NCBI GenBank assembly: GCA_013349405.1 | Contig: DUZS01000033.1 | Span: forward strand, 1-35,584 | Origin: Desulfuromonadales bacterium | GTDB lineage: Bacteria; Desulfobacterota; Desulfuromonadia; Geobacterales; Pseudopelobacteraceae | Length of the DNA: 35,584 nucleotides | Direction: 5' to 3' | Part shown: in pieces, positions 7,667 through 15,460 of the stretch | Layout: each line of letters begins with the position of its first letter | Numbering within the stretch: the first letter of the stretch is position 1 | The notes under the pieces: model-generated | Seen by the model: the letters and a program-made list of their open reading frames with translations, nothing else | What the model was told of the DNA's origin: nothing | The model's database searches: none | Made by a program: the position numbers and the translations under genes

Positions 7667-8920
7667 TTATCGGGCCAGATCAACAAGCAGGGCTACGTTG
7701 AGGCCGATAACAACCAACCCCACTATCCAGAGCACGGCAGCGCCGTACGGCTTGTTGGCATATCCACCCATGACCTTTTTTGATGAAGTCAGCATGATCA
7801 ACGGAATAATTGTGAAAGGGAGCTGCAGGGAAAGTGCGATTTGACTCCAGAGGATGCCCTTGAAAGGATTGGCAAGGAGCATGATCATTGCTAATGCACC
7901 GACCAGGGTAATCGCCAGACCAATACGGGAGTGCGGATCATTTATATCAAATGGTTCGATGAATATTCCGGCAAACACACTGCCGCCTGCCATCGCTGCG
8001 GTTACTGACGAGGAAAGGCCGGCAAAGAGCAACCCCAGGGCAAAAACGACGGCAGAAGCCCGCCCGAAAATCGGCTCAAGGGTCAGGGTCACCTGCGGTA
8101 AATCGTTGACGACTATTCCTTGTTTATAGAAAACCGCCGCCGCCATAATTATCATGGCGCTGTTGATAGCCCAGCCGGCAGCCATCCCGGTCAGGGTGTC
8201 AAAGAATTCATATTTGAGCTGCTTTTTGATAACATCATCACCCTGCTCATTCCACTGGCGACTCTGGATTACTTCCGAGTGAAGAAAGATGTTGTGGGGC
8301 ATGACGACGGCACCGAGCACACCCATGATAACCGGCAGCGCTCCGGCAGGAAAAACCGGCGTTACCCAGCCGACAAACGTCTGAGCCCACGAAACGTCAG
8401 CCAGGCAGATTTCGAAGACGAACGCGAGGCCGATGAGAGAGACAAAACCCATGATCCATTTTTCAAGCCGTTGGTAGTTTTTCGAGAAGAGCATCCAGGC
8501 CGAAAAAAAAGCTGAGAGTATGGCACCGAAAATCAGCGGCAGGCCGGTGAGCATATTAAGACCGATTGCGGCTCCGAGCAGTTCTGCCAGTGCCGTCGCA
8601 ACACAGGCGATCATGGCGCTGCCGAGCATGGCAATGCGCAGCCAGGGCTTGAAGAATTTTGATGCCGCTTCAGAAAGGCATAAGCCGGTGACTATGCCGA
8701 GATGGGCAGCGTTATGTTGTATTATAATCAGGATAATTGTGGAGAGGGTGACAACCCAGAGGAGTTGGTAGCCGAACTGCGAACCGGCTGCCACATTGGT
8801 GACCCAGTTACCCGGATCAATGAAGCCGACCGTGACAAAAAAACCGGGGCCGATATAACGGAACAGTTCCAGTGATGTCAGGCGCGAAGCCTGCCTGCCG
8901 ATGTGGGAGAGCCAATTCAT
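7667..8920 (-). CDS. mntH: Nramp-family divalent metal transporter (MntH-like)
   Basis: This 417-residue polytopic protein has about 11 membrane helices. It carries both unwound-helix metal-binding signatures of Nramp transporters: D35-P-G-N38 in TM1 (GFIDPGNW) and A204-x-x-M207-P-H-N in TM6 (AVVMPHNIFLHS). The family imports Mn(II) or Fe(II) with protons across the inner membrane; the methionine favours soft transition metals over Ca or Mg. It begins 25 bp after the gamma-carbonic-anhydrase-like gene and so belongs to the gmd row. No metal-responsive operator was recognised. The symbol rests on the family alone; iron rather than manganese could be the physiological substrate. Confidence 0.88.
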   Translation of the reverse strand: MNWLSHIGRQASRLTSLELFRYIGPGFFVTVGFIDPGNWVTNVAAGSQFGYQLLWVVTLSTIILIIIQHNAAHLGIVTGLCLSEAASKFFKPWLRIAMLGSAMIACVATALAELLGAAIGLNMLTGLPLIFGAILSAFFSAWMLFSKNYQRLEKWIMGFVSLIGLAFVFEICLADVSWAQTFVGWVTPVFPAGALPVIMGVLGAVVMPHNIFLHSEVIQSRQWNEQGDDVIKKQLKYEFFDTLTGMAAGWAINSAMIIMAAAVFYKQGIVVNDLPQVTLTLEPIFGRASAVVFALGLLFAGLSSSVTAAMAGGSVFAGIFIEPFDINDPHSRIGLAITLVGALAMIMLLANPFKGILWSQIALSLQLPFTIIPLIMLTSSKKVMGGYANKPYGAAVLWIVGLVVIGLNVALLVDLAR

Positions 8921-8945
8921 AATGTGGTTTTTGGGTTACGCCCTG

Positions 8946-9521
8946 TTATGGTAAATCGGCGCCACGGGCCGCCGCAGCACGTTCATGCTCATCGTTGATG
9001 TACTGCAGCGAATATTTCACATAATTACCGGGCGATTTTTTCAGCCAGGCGACTTCATCTGCTGTCAGGTCGCGCTTATATTTCGCCGGGGCGCCAACCC
9101 AGAGGGTGCGGGGTGGAATAACAGTGCCCTCCGTGACGAGTGCCCGTGCTCCCACCAGGGCACCTTCACCGACGACAGCATGGTCCATGACCATCGCCTG
9201 CATGCCGATAAAACAGCCGTTCTGCAGGGTACAGCCGTGCAGGGTGACACTATGGCCGATAGTAACGTCATCACCGATAATCAGTGGAGCACCGGGGTCA
9301 TCTGCATTTTTTTTGTGCGTAACATGGAGCATGGAGAGATCCTGCACGTTACTGCGCGCGCCGATACGGATGCTGTTAACGTCGCCCCGTACCACGCAGT
9401 TATACCAGACGCTCGCGTGAGCCCCTATCTCAACATCGCCGATAATAACGGCGGTCTCAGCGATAAAGGCGGTCTCGTCCACTTTTGGGTGGCAGTTTTG
9501 GAATGATCGGATCAAAGCCAT
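8946..9521 (-). CDS. Gamma-carbonic-anhydrase-like hexapeptide-repeat protein
   Basis: The 191-residue protein shows the left-handed beta-helix hexapeptide pattern (repeats such as AVIIGD, VEIGAH, IRIGAR, VTIGHS, ALVGAR) followed by a C-terminal helix. Histidines at H66 or H69, H90 and H95 (GHSVTLHG) match the zinc ligands of the YrdA/PaaY/Cam group. The family forms trimers; some members are carbonic anhydrases, others are of unknown activity. The C-terminal sequence WVGAPAKYKRDLT is typical of the YrdA type. It starts 12 bp after the gmd stop and is read before the Nramp gene. Confidence 0.86.
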   Translation of the reverse strand: MALIRSFQNCHPKVDETAFIAETAVIIGDVEIGAHASVWYNCVVRGDVNSIRIGARSNVQDLSMLHVTHKKNADDPGAPLIIGDDVTIGHSVTLHGCTLQNGCFIGMQAMVMDHAVVGEGALVGARALVTEGTVIPPRTLWVGAPAKYKRDLTADEVAWLKKSPGNYVKYSLQYINDEHERAAAARGADLP

Positions 9522-9533
9522 GTTACCCCCATG

Positions 9534-10583
9534 TCACCCGTCTGCCCGCTTTTCACGCTCTGCAAGGGCGAAGTCAGCGTCAGTCATCATATTCACCAGC
9601 TGCTCAAAACTGGTTTTAAGCTCCCATCCCATCTGCTTCCGCGCCTTGGCCGGGTCGCCTAACAGCAGGTCAACCTCTGCCGGGCGGAAATATTTTGGAT
9701 CAATCCGGATTACTGTTCTGCCGCTTATTGTATCGATCCCTTGTTCATCAACGCCGTTTCCCTGCCATACCAGCGGCATACCGAGGCGGGAAAACACCTT
9801 TTCAGCAAAAGTACGCACCATGTAGGTTTCGCCGGTAGCAATGACGTAATCTTCCGGCTGGTCCTGCTGCAGCATCAGCCACATCGCCTCAACATAATCG
9901 CCTGCAAAGCCCCAGTCACGCTTGGCATCGATGTTGCCGAGATAGAGGCAATCCTGCAGCCCCAGTTTGATGCGGGCGGCGGCGCGGGTTATTTTCCGGG
10001 TAACAAACGTTTCGCCGCGCCGGGGTGATTCGTGGTTGAAAAGAATACCGTTAGAGGCGTGCATGCCATAACTTTCACGGTAATTCTGGGTAATATAGAA
10101 GGCGTACGCTTTGGCACAGGCGTAAGGAGAGCGGGGATAAAAGGGGGTCGTTTCCTTCTGTGGCGTCTCGACTACCTTGCCGTAGAGTTCGGACGATGAA
10201 GCCTGATAGAAGCGGGTCTTCAGTCCGGTTTCCCGAATTCCTTCCAGGATACGTACCGCGCCAAGACCGTCTACCTCAGCAGTATATTCCGGGACGTCAA
10301 AGGAGACACGGACGTGGCTCTGGGCGCCGAGATTGTAAATTTCATCCGGCTGGATTGCCCTCAGCAGCATATTGATCGAGCTGGCGTCGTTCAGGTCACC
10401 GTAGTGCAGGAACATGCGGACATCTTTTTCATGCGGATCGCGGTAGAGATGGTTGATGCGGGCGGTGTTGAAGGAGGAGGAACGACGAATCATGCCGTGG
10501 ACTTCGTATCCTTTCGAGAGAAGGAGTTCCGCTAGATAGGAACCATCCTGACCGGTTATGCCGGTAATGAGTGCTTTTTTCAT
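9534..10583 (-). CDS. gmd: GDP-mannose 4,6-dehydratase
   Basis: The 349-residue short-chain dehydrogenase makes GDP-4-keto-6-deoxymannose, the precursor of GDP-fucose, GDP-rhamnose and related sugars for surface polysaccharide. The N-terminal NADP-binding motif GITGQDGS (8-15), the S131-E132 pair in SSSELYGK, and the catalytic Y154-x3-K158 (SPYACAKAY) are intact. [17 protein letters not shown] is diagnostic of GMD. GGAGG precedes ATG 10583 at good spacing. It heads the row with the gamma-CA-like and Nramp genes; no other nucleotide-sugar gene is adjacent, so the end product cannot be named. Confidence 0.94.
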   Translation of the reverse strand: MKKALITGITGQDGSYLAELLLSKGYEVHGMIRRSSSFNTARINHLYRDPHEKDVRMFLHYGDLNDASSINMLLRAIQPDEIYNLGAQSHVRVSFDVPEYTAEVDGLGAVRILEGIRETGLKTRFYQASSSELYGKVVETPQKETTPFYPRSPYACAKAYAFYITQNYRESYGMHASNGILFNHESPRRGETFVTRKITRAAARIKLGLQDCLYLGNIDAKRDWGFAGDYVEAMWLMLQQDQPEDYVIATGETYMVRTFAEKVFSRLGMPLVWQGNGVDEQGIDTISGRTVIRIDPKYFRPAEVDLLLGDPAKARKQMGWELKTSFEQLVNMMTDADFALAEREKRADG

Positions 10584-10701
10584 GTACTGTTTCCTCCAAA
10601 AAATTTAGACAGCAGAGACAATCTACCATGGCATTCAATAGCACACTTTTGGCCTTGTTCACAGAGTAAATTTTCCTGTTTCTGCCAATAAAGGAGCGAA
10701 A

Positions 10702-10728
10702 ATGGCAACAACAATTGCCTTTGCCTGA
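10702..10728 (+). CDS. Possible 8-residue leader ORF before uppP
   Basis: AAAGGAG followed at normal spacing by ATG 10702 opens an eight-codon frame MATTIAFA ending in TGA 10726-10728. The frame spans a small hairpin GGCAA-CAACAA-TTGCC (10705-10720). Between it and uppP, TCCTT near 10746-10751 can pair with AAGGA of the uppP Shine-Dalgarno. This layout fits a translated leader that controls uppP, but translation is unproven. Confidence 0.3.
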   Translation: MATTIAFA

Positions 10729-10772
10729 GAGTTGCAGTATTCTCCGTCCTTCCAACAGAAAGGAGTGAGTAC

Positions 10773-11594
10773 ATGAACCTGTTACATGCCGCTGTCCTCG
10801 GAGCCATTCAGGGCTTTGCAGAGGTTCTGCCGATCAGCAGTTCGGCCCACCTGATTCTCGTCCCGTGGCTGCTCAAGTGGCCTGAATCCGGTCTTACGTT
10901 TGATGTCGCGCTGCATCTCGGAACCTTTCTGGCGTTGTCGCTCTATTTCTGGCGCGACATCATTGAAATGATTGTTTCATTCTTTGATGCCATTGCCGCA
11001 CGCAGATTGAACACTCCTGCGAGAAGACTGCCGTTTCTGATTATCGCTGCTACTATTCCGGCAGCGCTGGTAGGCAAGCTTTTTGAACAGCAGATTGAGG
11101 CGATCTTCCGTTCCAATCCGCTTCTTATCGCCTCCGTCCTGATTGTGTTTGGCCTTCTTCTCGGGTTATCGGATATGTTCGGGCGAAAACGCCTGATACT
11201 TGACGATATTACACCTGCCGGCGCACTAAATATCGGATTGCTTCAATGCCTGGCGCTCATTCCGGGTGTTTCCCGTTCCGGGATAACAATCACTGCAGCT
11301 CTGCTGCTCGGCTTCACCCGCGAGAGCGCCGCCCGTTTTTCATTCCTGATGTCACTGCCGATCGTCGCAGGAGCGGCGCTGCTCAAAACCGTGCATCTGT
11401 TCAAGCATGGCATACCTGCCGGTGAAGGCGTGCCGATGCTGGTCGGGATCGTCTTTTCTGCAGTTACCGGCTATATCAGTGTTGCCTTCCTGCTCCGTTT
11501 TGTGCAGAAGCAGAGCCTTTCACCATTTGTCTGGTATCGGGTGATCGTAGGCGGCGCTTTGATTGTTGCCATAATGACGGGATTCAAAGGGTAG
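10773..11594 (+). CDS. uppP: Undecaprenyl-diphosphatase UppP (BacA)
   Basis: This 273-residue integral membrane enzyme dephosphorylates undecaprenyl pyrophosphate to recycle the lipid carrier for peptidoglycan and polysaccharide synthesis; extra copies give bacitracin resistance. Both active-site motifs are present: E17-x-LPISSS-x-H26 (the usual EFLPISSS carries Val for Phe here) and PGVSRSG at 164-170. About eight membrane helices are visible. AAAGGAG stands 7 bases before ATG 10773. radC follows after 9 bp, so the two are cotranscribed. A possible leader ORF lies upstream. Confidence 0.94.
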   Translation: MNLLHAAVLGAIQGFAEVLPISSSAHLILVPWLLKWPESGLTFDVALHLGTFLALSLYFWRDIIEMIVSFFDAIAARRLNTPARRLPFLIIAATIPAALVGKLFEQQIEAIFRSNPLLIASVLIVFGLLLGLSDMFGRKRLILDDITPAGALNIGLLQCLALIPGVSRSGITITAALLLGFTRESAARFSFLMSLPIVAGAALLKTVHLFKHGIPAGEGVPMLVGIVFSAVTGYISVAFLLRFVQKQSLSPFVWYRVIVGGALIVAIMTGFKG

Positions 11595-11603
11595 GGGGAA
11601 TTT

Positions 11604-12293
11604 ATGCAGGGTGGCATCAAGGAGTGGCCGGAAGACGAGCGCCCGCGTGAAAAGATGCAGAAGTTGGGGGCGTCAGCCCTTAGCGATGCCGAGCTGTTAG
11701 CCCTTATAATCAGGGCTGGAGACCCGAGCTCCCAACAGAGCGCCATCGATCTTGGCCGGGAGCTGATCAAACATTTCAGCGGCAATCTGCGGGAGCTGGC
11801 GAGCGCAGATATAAACGAACTCTGCGCTATCAAAGGAGTCGGCCTGGCCAAGGCGACCAGCATCAAGGCCGCGTTTACCCTGGCGTCACGCTTCCAGGCC
11901 CGCAAGCTGGAGCGCCTCGACCGCTTCACCTCACCGCAGCAGGTTTTTGACTACTTCCATCACGAATTCCGCGACAGCCGTAAAGAGTATTTCCTCATTC
12001 TGTTATTGGACGGCAAAAACCGCATCATCAGGCGGGTCCAGATTTCGGAAGGGAGCTTGAATCAATCCATCGTTCATCCGCGTGAAGTGTTCAGCCCGGC
12101 GGTGAAGGAGTCAGCCGCCGCCGTGATCCTGGTACATAATCATCCTACCGGTGACCCGGCACCGAGCAGCGAGGATATCTCCATCACGAGACGCCTCAAG
12201 GAGGCCGGAGAGATCATGGGTATCAAGGTGCTGGATCACATTATCGTTGGTGACGGGGAGTATATGAGTTTTGTGGAGCGGGGCCTGTTGTAG
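11604..12293 (+). CDS. radC: RadC family JAB/MPN+ domain protein
   Basis: The 229-residue protein has the RadC order: an N-terminal helical region with LSDAELLALIIRAG, a helix-hairpin-helix (LCAIKGVGLAKATSIKAA, about 73-90), and a JAMM metalloprotease-like domain with H178-N-H180 and D191 (HNHPTGDPAPSSED) plus an upstream conserved Glu. The name comes from a historic E. coli repair mutation since assigned elsewhere; the true role is unsettled. GGGGGA precedes ATG 11604. The last 53 bases overlap the convergent small membrane protein gene. Confidence 0.92.
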   Translation: MQGGIKEWPEDERPREKMQKLGASALSDAELLALIIRAGDPSSQQSAIDLGRELIKHFSGNLRELASADINELCAIKGVGLAKATSIKAAFTLASRFQARKLERLDRFTSPQQVFDYFHHEFRDSRKEYFLILLLDGKNRIIRRVQISEGSLNQSIVHPREVFSPAVKESAAAVILVHNHPTGDPAPSSEDISITRRLKEAGEIMGIKVLDHIIVGDGEYMSFVERGLL

Positions 12294-12468
12294 CAGAATC
12301 AGCCAATGCCCGCTCCCTGGCGTTTTTCAGCGCCTTGCGCCTCCTCCTTCCGCCAAGAAACGTCTCTTCGATGATAATGGCGATAAAGCAGACGACGAAC
12401 AGGGCAAAAATAATCCCTAATATAATGCGCATGCCTGCACCAATACTGAAAAGCTGTTCATATGCCAT
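12241..12468 (-). CDS. Small single-span membrane protein, unknown
   Basis: The 75-residue product has one strong membrane helix (about residues 13-35, RIILGIIFALFVVCFIAIII) followed by a basic GRRRRKALKNARERAL helix and a polar tail. The basic segment after the helix suggests an N-out, C-in topology. It starts 15 bp after the protoporphyrinogen oxidase stop with a weak GGGGA site, so it is probably the second gene of that transcript. Its 3' part lies antisense over the end of radC. No family is recognised. Confidence 0.5.
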   Translation of the reverse strand: MAYEQLFSIGAGMRIILGIIFALFVVCFIAIIIEETFLGGRRRRKALKNARERALADSATTGPAPQNSYTPRHQR

Positions 12469-12483
12469 TGGAGTCCCCGACGA

Positions 12484-13890
12484 CTAAACCGATTGCAGTG
12501 CCTCGTCAGCCGCCCGCTCCGCCGCTGCCACACAGTCATTCAGGCCGATACCGCGATAGGAATTCCCGGTCAGGATCAGCCCCGGATGGGCTTTGAGCAG
12601 ATCCGCCAACTTCTGCAGGCGTGCGCCGTGCCCGACGGTGTACTGCGGGATGGCCTGCGGGTGCCGGAATACCCGGACAAATTCCGGGGCTGTGTCGATT
12701 CCCATGGTCATCTGCAGATCCTGCCTGACCCGTGCCACGACTTCATCATCACTCAGGTTGACATATTCCGGAAAGCAGGCTCCCCCCATCATGCTGCGCA
12801 GCAGCACCTTATTCCCGGCAGCACGATTTTCAAACATGCTTGAATCCCACAGAGTGCCGAGGGTACTGCGTCCCTCTTTTTTCGGGATCAGGTAGCCGAA
12901 ACCATCCAGCGAACGTTTGATCTGCTCGCGACGGTAGCCAAAACAGACCACCGTCATACTGGCGTACGGAATCTGCCTAAGAGCTGCAGATATACCGTTA
13001 TCCAATTGAGCCAACATCTCTGCCGCCGCAAAGGCCGGCGATGCCATAATCACCTGATCAGCCTCATACAAAGTGCCGTCACTGCAGGTTATCTGATACG
13101 CTCCCCCCGCTTCTCGTTGCACGACAGTAACGGTAATGCCGGTCTTTACAATCTCTCCCAGCGACGCCGCCAGGGCATCAGAGAGATACTGAATTCCCTC
13201 CCGGAACGATGTGAGCACCCCGCCCGGTCCGGCGGCGCTGGAAACCACCTTGCCGGCGGCGATATCTTTTTTCTTCTTTTTGCCGAGCATGATCATGGCG
13301 CGGATCAACCCGCCGTATTCCCGCTCGAGTTCGGCAATGCGGGGGAAACAGGACTCCAGCGACATGGTTTCCGGGTCGCCGGCAAAAATGCCGGAAACCA
13401 TCGGTGCGATCAGTTTGTCGAGCGCCTCCCCCCCCAGGCGTCGCCGCCCGAAATCGGCGAGGGTTTCGTCGACACCGGCTGGTGCCGAGGCGATAAACGG
13501 GGTCGGCTCCAGAGCAAGTCGCAGCTTGCCCGGCCAGGAGATCAGGCGGCTCGTGAGGAATGTCGGAGCGCCGTCAGGCAGCTGGTGCAGTTCTCCGCCT
13601 GAGAAGATAAAACGCTTGCGGGCATTATCGTTGCTGCGATGCAGGTTGCTCTCCACACCAAGCGCCCGGCAGAGATCGAGCGTCTGCGGCTTACTGTCGA
13701 GAAACCCGTTTGGCCCCCATTCGCAGGTATAGCCGTCCGCCTTGATACTCTTGATCTTCCCGCCCGACTGTTCTTCCTTCTCCAGCAGGGTAATCTGCAG
13801 CTCTTTTCCGGCTGCCAGTGCCTTGGCCCGCAGCAGCCAGGCGGTCGCAAGACCGGAGATGCCGCCACCGATGATAACTATTTTTTTCAT
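12484..13890 (-). CDS. hemY: Oxygen-dependent-type protoporphyrinogen/coproporphyrinogen oxidase (HemY/HemG-like)
   Basis: From ATG 13890 this is a 468-residue FAD enzyme of late haem synthesis. It shows the N-terminal dinucleotide motif IIGGGISGLATAW, the second FAD motif LLEKEEQSGGKIKS, EWGPNGFLDSKP typical of protoporphyrinogen oxidases, and a C-terminal LTGNSYRGIGLNDCV FAD-contact motif. The family oxidises protoporphyrinogen IX or coproporphyrinogen III; which one applies cannot be read from the sequence. An in-frame GTG at 13902 exists, but ATG 13890 with GGGG seven bases upstream is better. A good sigma-70 promoter lies at 13927-13955. In a mainly anaerobic organism an alternative electron acceptor is likely, though this is inference. 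Confidence 0.9.
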   Translation of the reverse strand: MKKIVIIGGGISGLATAWLLRAKALAAGKELQITLLEKEEQSGGKIKSIKADGYTCEWGPNGFLDSKPQTLDLCRALGVESNLHRSNDNARKRFIFSGGELHQLPDGAPTFLTSRLISWPGKLRLALEPTPFIASAPAGVDETLADFGRRRLGGEALDKLIAPMVSGIFAGDPETMSLESCFPRIAELEREYGGLIRAMIMLGKKKKKDIAAGKVVSSAAGPGGVLTSFREGIQYLSDALAASLGEIVKTGITVTVVQREAGGAYQITCSDGTLYEADQVIMASPAFAAAEMLAQLDNGISAALRQIPYASMTVVCFGYRREQIKRSLDGFGYLIPKKEGRSTLGTLWDSSMFENRAAGNKVLLRSMMGGACFPEYVNLSDDEVVARVRQDLQMTMGIDTAPEFVRVFRHPQAIPQYTVGHGARLQKLADLLKAHPGLILTGNSYRGIGLNDCVAAAERAADEALQSV

Positions 13891-13926
13891 GGTATACCCC
13901 ACTTGTGATTGTTTACCGTGCAGGTG

Positions 13927-13955
13927 ATACTACGTGCGTCGGCCTCCTCTGTCAA
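13927..13955 (-). promoter_or_regulatory. Sigma-70 promoter of the hemY-like gene
   Basis: On the minus strand a perfect -35 TTGACA (13955-13950) and TAGTAT (13932-13927) are 17 bp apart, 36 bp upstream of the ATG. Confidence 0.7.
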
Positions 13956-13975
13956 GCCATACACCGCTGTGAGAG

Positions 13976-14004
13976 TTGACAGCCACAGAGTTAGTGATTA
14001 CATT
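13976..14004 (+). promoter_or_regulatory. Sigma-70 promoter of the dnaJ-like gene
   Basis: A perfect -35 TTGACA (13976-13981) and a -10 TACATT (13999-14004) are 17 bp apart, 31 bp before ATG 14036. It is back-to-back with the hemY promoter; the two -35 boxes are 20 bp apart. No CIRCE or sigma-32 motif is seen. Confidence 0.65.
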
Positions 14005-14035
14005 AACTTCCAACTATTGAATATTGGAGAACACG

Positions 14036-14926
14036 ATGGCACAGACAGATTATTACAAGGCGTTGGGAATTGAAAAAGGTGCCTCGGCAGATGATATCAA
14101 GAAGGCTTTCCGTAAGCTCGCGGTCAAGTACCACCCCGATCGTAACCCTGATAACAAGGGCGCTGAGGATACGTTCAAAGAGATAAATGAAGCGTATGCG
14201 GTTCTTTCCGATCCGGAGAAGAAACAGCAGTACGACACCTTCGGTTCCAGCGGTTTCCATAATAAGTACAGTCAGGAGGATATTTTCCGTGGCTTCGACT
14301 TCGGCAATGCCTATAAAGATATGGGCGGCGGAGGAGGTGCCGAGGATATCTTCTCGCGTCTGTTCGGTCGCAGCGGAGGTCGCGGCGGCTTTCGCTCTGT
14401 ACAACAAAATGGCGCTGACCACGAAATGGAGTTGACCATCAGTTTTCGTGATGCGGCTCAGGGCGCTGAAAAGCAGGTTGCTTTCAGGCGCAACGGCCAG
14501 AGGGAAGAGCTGAAGGTAAAAATCCCGGCTGGCGTGGATAACGGCAGTAAAATCCGTATTAGCGGCAAAGGGGCCCAGAGCGACAGTGGCGGTTCTCCGG
14601 GTGATCTGTTCCTTATTCTCCATGTCGCACCTGACCCGGTGTTTATCCGCGATGGCGGCGACCTGATTGTTGAACGCCCCATCTCCTTCAGCGCCGCCTG
14701 TCTCGGGATTTCTCTCGACGTACCGACCCTTGAAGGAGATAAGCGCATTAAAGTCCCCGCCGGTATTCAGCCCGGCACCAAAATCAGGCTGAAGGGCTGC
14801 GGTATTAAAGCGCTCGGTTCAAATACCAGAGGTGATCTCTATGTAAAGATCGGTGTGCATATTCCGGAAGCGTTAAATGGTGAGCAGAAAAAACTGGTGG
14901 AGGAGTTGGCGGGGAAAGGGCTGTAA
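14036..14926 (+). CDS. DnaJ/CbpA-like J-domain co-chaperone
   Basis: The 296-residue protein has an N-terminal J domain with the HPD motif at 33-35 (VKYHPDRNPDN), a glycine/phenylalanine-rich linker (GGGGGAEDIFSRLFG), and two C-terminal beta-sandwich substrate domains. It lacks the four CxxCxGxG zinc-finger repeats of true DnaJ, so it is of the CbpA/DnaJ2 type. It stimulates DnaK ATPase and delivers substrates in the cytoplasm. ATG 14036 with GGAG seven bases upstream is chosen over the in-frame TTG at 14024. It has its own promoter and no DnaK or GrpE neighbours. Confidence 0.9.
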   Translation: MAQTDYYKALGIEKGASADDIKKAFRKLAVKYHPDRNPDNKGAEDTFKEINEAYAVLSDPEKKQQYDTFGSSGFHNKYSQEDIFRGFDFGNAYKDMGGGGGAEDIFSRLFGRSGGRGGFRSVQQNGADHEMELTISFRDAAQGAEKQVAFRRNGQREELKVKIPAGVDNGSKIRISGKGAQSDSGGSPGDLFLILHVAPDPVFIRDGGDLIVERPISFSAACLGISLDVPTLEGDKRIKVPAGIQPGTKIRLKGCGIKALGSNTRGDLYVKIGVHIPEALNGEQKKLVEELAGKGL

Positions 14927-14974
14927 TTCAGCTTTAGAACGCGGATACAACTAATTTACGCATATTGCTTTAAT

Positions 14975-15003
14975 TTGACGTGGAAAATTATTTATGGTAT
15001 GAG
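14975..15003 (+). promoter_or_regulatory. Candidate sigma-70 promoter of the PA2779-like gene
   Basis: TTGACG (14975-14980) and TATGAG (14998-15003) are 17 bp apart, 33 bp upstream of ATG 15037. Confidence 0.55.
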
Positions 15004-15036
15004 GTGTCCTCAATTTCAAAACAAGGGAGAGTAACC

Positions 15037-15447
15037 ATGATACAGAAAATAATCAAACCAGTAAGTTTCCTTTTGCTTTTTTCCTTTTTATTCCTTGATG
15101 TTTCCGTGCAGCCGGCAAAGGCACAGATGATCGGGACCCATACCGTGATCGCGGCACAGAAGCAGGAAGCGAGCCGTGAGAGGGTTACGGCATTTCTCGG
15201 TCGCGACGATGTACAGCGGGCTTTGGTGCAGCGCGGTGTTGATGCTGCCGAGGCACAGCAGCGGGTGGCGAGTCTTTCCGATGCAGAGGTGACAAAAATT
15301 TCCCAGGCCATGGATCAGTTGCCGGCCGGTGGTGATGGCGGGCTCGGGACGATTATCGGCGCGGTGGTTTTCATCTTTGTGGTATTGCTGATCACCGACC
15401 TCCTCGGCCTCACCCATTTTTTCCCCTTTGTTAACCACAGGCGCTAA
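15037..15447 (+). CDS. PA2779-family exported small protein
   Basis: The 136-residue product starts at ATG 15037, supported by AGGGAGAG a few bases upstream. It has a signal peptide (about 1-30, ending PAKAQ), a periplasmic helical part (QKQEASRERVTAFLGRDDV; VASLSDAEVTKISQAMDQLP), a Gly-rich hinge (GGDGGLGT) and a C-terminal membrane helix (about 103-122). This matches the family typified by Pseudomonas PA2779, found beside a PA2778-type cysteine peptidase as it is here. The function is unknown; by layout it may be a membrane-anchored partner or substrate of the next gene's product. The end may overlap the next gene. Confidence 0.8.
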   Translation: MIQKIIKPVSFLLLFSFLFLDVSVQPAKAQMIGTHTVIAAQKQEASRERVTAFLGRDDVQRALVQRGVDAAEAQQRVASLSDAEVTKISQAMDQLPAGGDGGLGTIIGAVVFIFVVLLITDLLGLTHFFPFVNHRR

Positions 15448-15460
15448 GCGCGAGAAACAA

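Noticed and set aside
7384-7686. Open frame of 100 codons on the minus strand across the MITE-like element.
   Set aside because: It crosses the repeat and both flanking genes' ends, with no start signal. It is most likely an accident of the repeat's composition.
10700-10760. On the minus strand AACTCTCAGGCAAA resembles the conserved end of the glycine riboswitch aptamer.
   Set aside because: The rest of the aptamer (GGAGAG stem and GCCGAAGG core) is absent and the downstream gene is gmd, not a glycine gene. Treated as coincidence.
13006-13602. Open frame of 198 codons on the plus strand.
   Set aside because: It is antisense to the protoporphyrinogen oxidase and of shadow-like composition.
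14003-14623. Open frame of 206 codons on the minus strand.
   Set aside because: It is the shadow of the dnaJ-like gene, whose J domain and beta domains are clear.
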